Part shown: piece by piece, positions 59,826 through 64,000 of the stretch
How the letters are laid out: each line of letters opens with the position of its first letter
How positions within the stretch are numbered: the stretch's first letter is position 1
Assembly: GCF_031846305.1 (NCBI RefSeq)
Contig: NZ_JAVRHY010000006.1
Location: forward strand, 168,042 to 232,041
Reading direction: 5' to 3'
DNA length: 64,000 nt
Origin: Spectribacter acetivorans
GTDB lineage: Bacteria; Pseudomonadota; Gammaproteobacteria; Nevskiales; Salinisphaeraceae
Position numbers and translations under genes: made by a program
Notes under the pieces: model-generated
Seen by the model: only the letters and a program-made list of their open reading frames with translations
Told to the model about the DNA's origin: nothing
Databases searched by the model: none

Positions 59826-61424
59826 TCAGTTGGTTTGCAACTGGATTTGCTCCTGGAAGGTGTCACCCGTTTCCGCGACGGTGAAACTGAACACCAACTG
59901 GGCAATCGAGCCGTCCGTCGGGGGGGTGTTGAGCGTAAAAATCACTTCCTCCCCACTGCGAATAACCTGCTGCTCCTGGAGGCCGGAGAAACGCGGAGAC
60001 ACCACCATGTTCACGTCCACGGCCTTAACATTGGTGACGGTGTAATCTCCGCCCACCGCGACCAGCTTGTACCGTCGAAGCTCCACACTCGGGGCATTCG
60101 TGGGGATCAGACGAGACCCGGTCGCGGAGTAAGGCAACGCCGCCCTGTTGAAGCCGTCATCAGCTGATCGACCCACGAAAAGCTGCAACTCGGGGGCTAT
60201 CGCGCTCACGGCCACATTGTCGGGCGTGCTCAGTAGCTCCCCGTCATTCACCACCAGCTGGAACACGTAAGTGCCAGCGCCACCCGGAACAAATGTCGGC
60301 TGCGGGGAAGTCGGATCGCTCAGCCCACCCCCGCCGCCTGGGGGCACGCTTACCAACGACCAGCTGTAAGTCAGGGCATCCCCGTTGTCGTCCGAGCTGC
60401 CGGTTCCGTCGAGGCCGACCGTTTCGCCCACACTCGCGGAGATGTCTTCGCCGGCATCCGCGACGGGCCGCGCGTTTATCCGTGACGCCACAACGGCAAC
60501 CCTGTCAGGCGCGCTGGTGATATCTCCGTCGTCTACCGTCAGCTCTGCCACATACCGCCCTTCCAGGTCCGCGGTAAACGAAGGCATCACCGTATTTGCG
60601 TTGAGCAGCGTGGCGCCGCTGCCCGACGGGGTGCTTGCGAGCACCCATTCATAATTCAATGGGTCCCCGTTGGGATCGGAGCTTGCCGAGCCATCAAGCT
60701 CCACCAGGCTACCCGCCATCACCGACTGGTCTACGCCGGCATTGGCGGACGGTCCCGCGTTTGGCACCCCAACCGTGATCGTGACGGTATCGGGATCGCT
60801 CGTTGCAATGTCGTCCGACACAATCAGACTGGCTTCATAGATACCCACAACATCCGCGGTGAATGAAGCCATTGCCGTCTCGGGATCTTGCAGGCTCGTT
60901 GCGGAACCCTCTGGCGCCTCCAGCGTCCAGGCAAAAGTCAGCCCGTCTCGATCAGCATCCATGCTGTCCGTTCCATCCAGGGTGACCAATGCGCCCAGAT
61001 CCGCCCCGCGACTCATCCCGGCATCCGCGACAGGCGTGGTATTGGCGATCACCACTACGCTGTCGTTGTCACTACCCAGGCCGGTCTGACTCACCCGCAG
61101 ATCCACAACGTAACGACCGGCAACATCCGTGGTCAGGCTTGCCGTGGCTGAAGTCGCCCCTGTCACCGAGGCATTGCTGCCTGATGGCGCTGAGGACAAC
61201 GTCCACTGGTAGGTAAATGGATCCCCTTCGGGATCGAAGCTCCCGCCGCCGTTCAGGCTGGCGGTATCGCCCGGCGAAACAATCTGATCCTGGCCTGCAT
61301 TAGCCTCGGGCGTCGTGAACCCCCCGGCCGCGCTCGGCCCGTCCTTGCTGCTTCCGCCGCATCCAACCATGAGCCACGCCGCGGCCAACACGGGCACTGC
61401 GGCCTTGATAAAACATGTCCTCAT
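59826..61424 (-). CDS. lipoprotein with four PKD/Ig-like repeats
   Basis: 532 residues. Lipobox LMVGC marks a lipoprotein. Four repeats of about 92 residues follow, each with A(N/D)AG-x-D near the start, (S/T)L-(D/N)G in the middle, and a Tyr/Phe-x-Trp core (FTYQWTLSSAPSG, LTFAWTLEAPEG, LNYEWVLASTPSG, LTYSWSLVSVPPG), as in PKD/REJ beta-sandwiches. The last 130 residues are distinct. It is the first gene after box D and is likely surface-exposed. Confidence 0.85.
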   Translation of the reverse strand: MRTCFIKAAVPVLAAAWLMVGCGGSSKDGPSAAGGFTTPEANAGQDQIVSPGDTASLNGGGSFDPEGDPFTYQWTLSSAPSGSNASVTGATSATASLTTDVAGRYVVDLRVSQTGLGSDNDSVVVIANTTPVADAGMSRGADLGALVTLDGTDSMDADRDGLTFAWTLEAPEGSATSLQDPETAMASFTADVVGIYEASLIVSDDIATSDPDTVTITVGVPNAGPSANAGVDQSVMAGSLVELDGSASSDPNGDPLNYEWVLASTPSGSGATLLNANTVMPSFTADLEGRYVAELTVDDGDITSAPDRVAVVASRINARPVADAGEDISASVGETVGLDGTGSSDDNGDALTYSWSLVSVPPGGGGGLSDPTSPQPTFVPGGAGTYVFQLVVNDGELLSTPDNVAVSAIAPELQLFVGRSADDGFNRAALPYSATGSRLIPTNAPSVELRRYKLVAVGGDYTVTNVKAVDVNMVVSPRFSGLQEQQVIRSGEEVIFTLNTPPTDGSIAQLVFSFTVAETGDTFQEQIQLQTN

Positions 61425-61463
61425 ACCTGTCCTCGCTCAAATGCGTAAAGGGCCCTCATTTAG

Positions 61464-61486
61464 ATAGTCCCGCAGGCAAGGACAAA
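61464..61486 (-). promoter_or_regulatory. pilus-island box D
   Basis: Minus strand: TTTGTC, six bases, TGCGGGACTAT, then CTAAATG. The core starts 50 bp upstream of the PKD lipoprotein start and sits directly after a terminator of the preceding gene, the arrangement expected of a promoter. Confidence 0.65.
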
Positions 61487-61511
61487 AAAGGGGGCCTGTT
61501 GCCAGGCCCCC
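61484..61511 (-). terminator. rho-independent terminator
   Basis: Minus strand: perfect nine-base stem GGGGGCCTG / CAGGCCCCC with a four-base loop followed by six T, 22 bp after the stop of the choice-of-anchor gene. Its T-run overlaps the TTTGTC of box D. Confidence 0.92.
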
Positions 61512-61533
61512 AATGTCCTCACGAGGTATTTTT

Positions 61534-64000
61534 TTACTCGGCTGTCGCCCGGCGGCGGCGCATGAGCCCTGCCACACCCAACATCAGCATCAGGGGGAAC
61601 GCGGCACCGATCGGGCCATCGTCCTGACTCGACATGGAGCAACCGCCCCCGCCGCCGCCACCGCTGTCTCCGCCGCTGACCTGGGATGCAACACCGGGCG
61701 CGACCTGCACTCGTACCGAGCCGGCTGCGGGATCAAGGTCCGCGGCACTGTTGTCTTCCACATCAAACCGGAAGATGTCGCCGCTGACCCGACGCACGAC
61801 CAGCCCCTCTACAGAGGAGGCCGCAGCCAGGCGCTCACCCACCACGACGAAGAACTGGCTATCAGCGATATCGCGTTCGAACATCACTCCGAAACCGCCC
61901 TCGTCGCCTGAGAACGCCGGCAAGGTAACGTCCAGGATGTCCCGCTGAATCGACACCCCAGCCGGGACCACTATCCCGCTGACTGACGCCCGCGAGAGAA
62001 TGCCGCCAAGTCGCCCGTCACTGGACACCACGGTGATGTAGTCACCCACGCTATCCAGCAGCGACGCCACGGTATCCTGCAGCGAGTCGAGCACTCCATC
62101 GTCATTACCGTCGCCATTGTTCGGGGCGCCGTCTTCGATGTCATTGTCCACACCATCGTCATCGAGGTCCTGGATTCCCTCGCCCGTGACGGTCAGCCGG
62201 AATGGCGAGTCGTCATTGTCGTTGGACAGGATTTCCAGCACGTCACTGACGAAGCCCGGCTGAGTCGGGTTAAAGCTCACCCGAATCTGGCAACGCTGGC
62301 CCGGGGACAGGCGCCGCGATCCGCAGTTGTTGCTTGTCACTGCGAATGGGCTACTCAGGCCCGCTTGCCCGCCAAGTATCAGATCGGCGGTGCCGGCATT
62401 GATGACCTCGACCACCTGGTCCTCAGTCATCCCCAGCCCACGCTCACCAAACTGCAGCGGCGATGGGCGCACCTGAATTGCCGGCACTGCCTGATTAACC
62501 CCAACACCCTGCAAGGCAACCGTGACGCTTCCACCGTTGGAACTGATCACCAGCGAATCGTTATCACCGCCCGCATCGGATGGCGCGAACGTCAACCTCA
62601 CGTTGCAGCTGGCACCCGGCGCAACACCGCCGCTGCAGTCTTGTGCATTCGACGAGAAAGCACCCGAAGCGCCGCTGACAACGATGTCATCAAGCCGCTG
62701 ATCACCGTCATTGGAAACCTGCAAAACGCGCTGCGACTCCGATCCCACTTCGGTATTGGCAAATGACACGGTGGTCCTGTCAACACTCAACGCCGGCCCT
62801 TCAAGCACAGCCGTACCGCGGCCGGTCACAGCGACAACCTGACTACCGGCATCCGTGTCAACGACCAGCTCTCCGCTTGCGTTACCCTCGGCATTGGGCG
62901 AGAAGCCCACCACCACGCTGCACGACTCACCGCTATTCAGGGTCGCCGGGCAGCTTTCGCTCTCCAGCGTGAATGCGGCTCCCGTCACTCGAATATCCGT
63001 GATTGCCAGTGCGCCGTCTCCGTCGTTGCGCAGGGTCACACCATCCGATGCACTCATGCCTACCGGCAGGTCTCCGAAGTCCAGCGAAACCGGACTTAGT
63101 ACCGGATCGCCCATCGGCTGATCCGCACCTGTTCCCTGTACCAACGTAGATAGGGTTCCTCCATCCGAAGACACCACCAGCTCGTCTTGAACAAAGCCGC
63201 TGGCCACTGGCGAGAACGCCAACGTAATCTGGCACTGCCCACCAGCCGGCAGCGTCGCGCCGCAGGCGGTCGACGCAATCCGAAACGGTGACGACAAGCC
63301 GCTGATCGAGCCAATCGTCAGGGTTGCGTCCCCATCATTGCGAAGCGTCACAGTGCCCGTGGCCTCACTGCTGACCGATACGACCCCAAGGTCGATCACC
63401 GCCGGCGAAAGTGCGGCCGCCGGCGCCCCTTCCGCGACACCCTGGCCCGCCACGTTGACGGTTGCGGTGTTCGCATTCGATTGGACCTGAAGAGTTGCCG
63501 AAAAAGACCCTTCGGTCACCGGGGAGAAACTCACCTCAAAGGTGCAGCTAGATCCGGCCGTGAGCGACTCACCTGAGCAACCGTCCTGAGCTTGCGGCAC
63601 ATCGAAAGGCGCATTCACGCCGACAATGGCACCCACCATAAGCGTCGCGTCACCCACGTTCGCCACGGTCACCGACTCCCGCACGGAAGCCCCCGTCGAC
63701 GTGGCCCCAAAGACCACGCCAGCCGGTGTCGCCGAAAGCTGGCCTACGCCATCAACCACGCCTTCGCCGACCACGTTCGCGGTCAGCACACCGTCGTTGG
63801 TCTGCACGCTCAGCACATCATCAGATGAGCCCTGGACAGCCGGCGCGAAACGCACGTTGATTGAGCAACTTCCGCCCGCGGCCACGCCACTGCCACAATT
63901 CGTCGACATGATCGAGAAAGGCAATGCAAGACCCGACAGGCTGTTGATCGAAAGCTGCGCGTTACCGTCATTGCTCACCGTAACGGTGCGGATTTCACTC
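61534..64000 (-). CDS. large choice-of-anchor surface protein with C-terminal sorting signal (partial)
   Basis: At least 820 residues visible; the 5' end lies beyond the right edge (the frame is open to base 64000). About six Ig-like repeats of 105-110 residues carry the choice-of-anchor D pattern: VSNDG(D/N)A near the start, SG-SCxx(N/S)V-FAP or F(S/N)P in the middle and VxGxG at the end. A DDDGVDNDIEDGAPNNGDGNDDG calcium-binding-like segment follows, then a beta domain. The C-terminus has a Gly-rich stretch with a Cys (GGGGGCSMSS), a hydrophobic helix and RRRR, resembling CTERM-type surface sorting signals (JDVT-CTERM-like). No processing protease gene is in the window. Confidence 0.85.
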   Translation of the reverse strand, partial: SEIRTVTVSNDGNAQLSINSLSGLALPFSIMSTNCGSGVAAGGSCSINVRFAPAVQGSSDDVLSVQTNDGVLTANVVGEGVVDGVGQLSATPAGVVFGATSTGASVRESVTVANVGDATLMVGAIVGVNAPFDVPQAQDGCSGESLTAGSSCTFEVSFSPVTEGSFSATLQVQSNANTATVNVAGQGVAEGAPAAALSPAVIDLGVVSVSSEATGTVTLRNDGDATLTIGSISGLSSPFRIASTACGATLPAGGQCQITLAFSPVASGFVQDELVVSSDGGTLSTLVQGTGADQPMGDPVLSPVSLDFGDLPVGMSASDGVTLRNDGDGALAITDIRVTGAAFTLESESCPATLNSGESCSVVVGFSPNAEGNASGELVVDTDAGSQVVAVTGRGTAVLEGPALSVDRTTVSFANTEVGSESQRVLQVSNDGDQRLDDIVVSGASGAFSSNAQDCSGGVAPGASCNVRLTFAPSDAGGDNDSLVISSNGGSVTVALQGVGVNQAVPAIQVRPSPLQFGERGLGMTEDQVVEVINAGTADLILGGQAGLSSPFAVTSNNCGSRRLSPGQRCQIRVSFNPTQPGFVSDVLEILSNDNDDSPFRLTVTGEGIQDLDDDGVDNDIEDGAPNNGDGNDDGVLDSLQDTVASLLDSVGDYITVVSSDGRLGGILSRASVSGIVVPAGVSIQRDILDVTLPAFSGDEGGFGVMFERDIADSQFFVVVGERLAAASSVEGLVVRRVSGDIFRFDVEDNSAADLDPAAGSVRVQVAPGVASQVSGGDSGGGGGGGCSMSSQDDGPIGAAFPLMLMLGVAGLMRRRRATAE

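Overview
The window looks like GC-rich gammaproteobacterial DNA in which several mobile or accessory blocks lie side by side. Support for this comes from a dif-like Xer site, a type IVb (R64/Tcp-like) pilus cluster, a Tn3-family transposon and an IS407-type IS3 element. No genus can be named with confidence. No rRNA, tRNA, CRISPR array or replication origin was seen.

Layout. (1) 148-3738: an accessory operon with a small helical protein, a putative PD-(D/E)XK-type protein, a long coiled-coil protein, a tyrosine recombinase and an unknown protein. (2) 3833-6151 plus 25587-26735: the two halves of one MmeI-like (type IIL) restriction-modification gene, followed by a small unknown gene (26756-27211). 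(3) 6152-25581: a complete 19.4-kb Tn3-family transposon inserted in that gene. It has 35-bp perfect terminal inverted repeats and a 5-bp target duplication (AGCTT), and removing it restores the reading frame exactly. It carries tnpA, a TnpS-like tyrosine recombinase, a TnpT/KfrA-like coiled-coil protein and a 15-gene redox-stress cargo. Twelve cargo genes run leftward: two cytochrome P460 proteins, an AhpD-like protein, a cation/proton antiporter, a disulfide oxidoreductase, MsrB, MsrA, 3-hydroxybutyrate dehydrogenase, a patatin, a second CMD protein, a cupin and a glutaredoxin fusion. Three run rightward: an AraC-type regulator, a hydrolase-OsmC fusion and a YedE-like transporter.

(4) 27224-28162: a lipoprotein. 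(5) 28710-37431: a leftward acyl-CoA catabolic operon (MaoC hydratase, CaiB-type CoA transferase, thiolase, CoA ligase, enoyl-CoA hydratase, acyl-CoA dehydrogenase, a hydratase remnant and a second CoA ligase) opposite a divergent TetR regulator. (6) 37876-37903: a dif-like Xer site in a gene-free stretch. (7) 38150-64000: a type IVb pilus island. It holds a sigma-factor-like protein, a lytic transglycosylase, secreted SPOR-like and OmpA/TcpQ-like proteins, a secretin, prepilins, a PilQ-type ATPase, a PilR-type platform protein, GspL/M/C-like proteins, a thrombospondin-type-3-repeat protein, a PKD-repeat lipoprotein and a large choice-of-anchor protein running off the right edge.

The pilus island is tied together by a repeated box, TGCGGGACTAT, usually preceded six bases upstream by a TTTGTC-like hexamer. 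It stands 50-90 bp upstream of four pilus-region transcription units, with a variant near a fifth. The same island encodes a sigma-like protein, which makes a self-regulated pilus regulon a testable idea. Within the island an IS407-type element (42770-43962, TSD GACC) has split a decayed tnpB gene.
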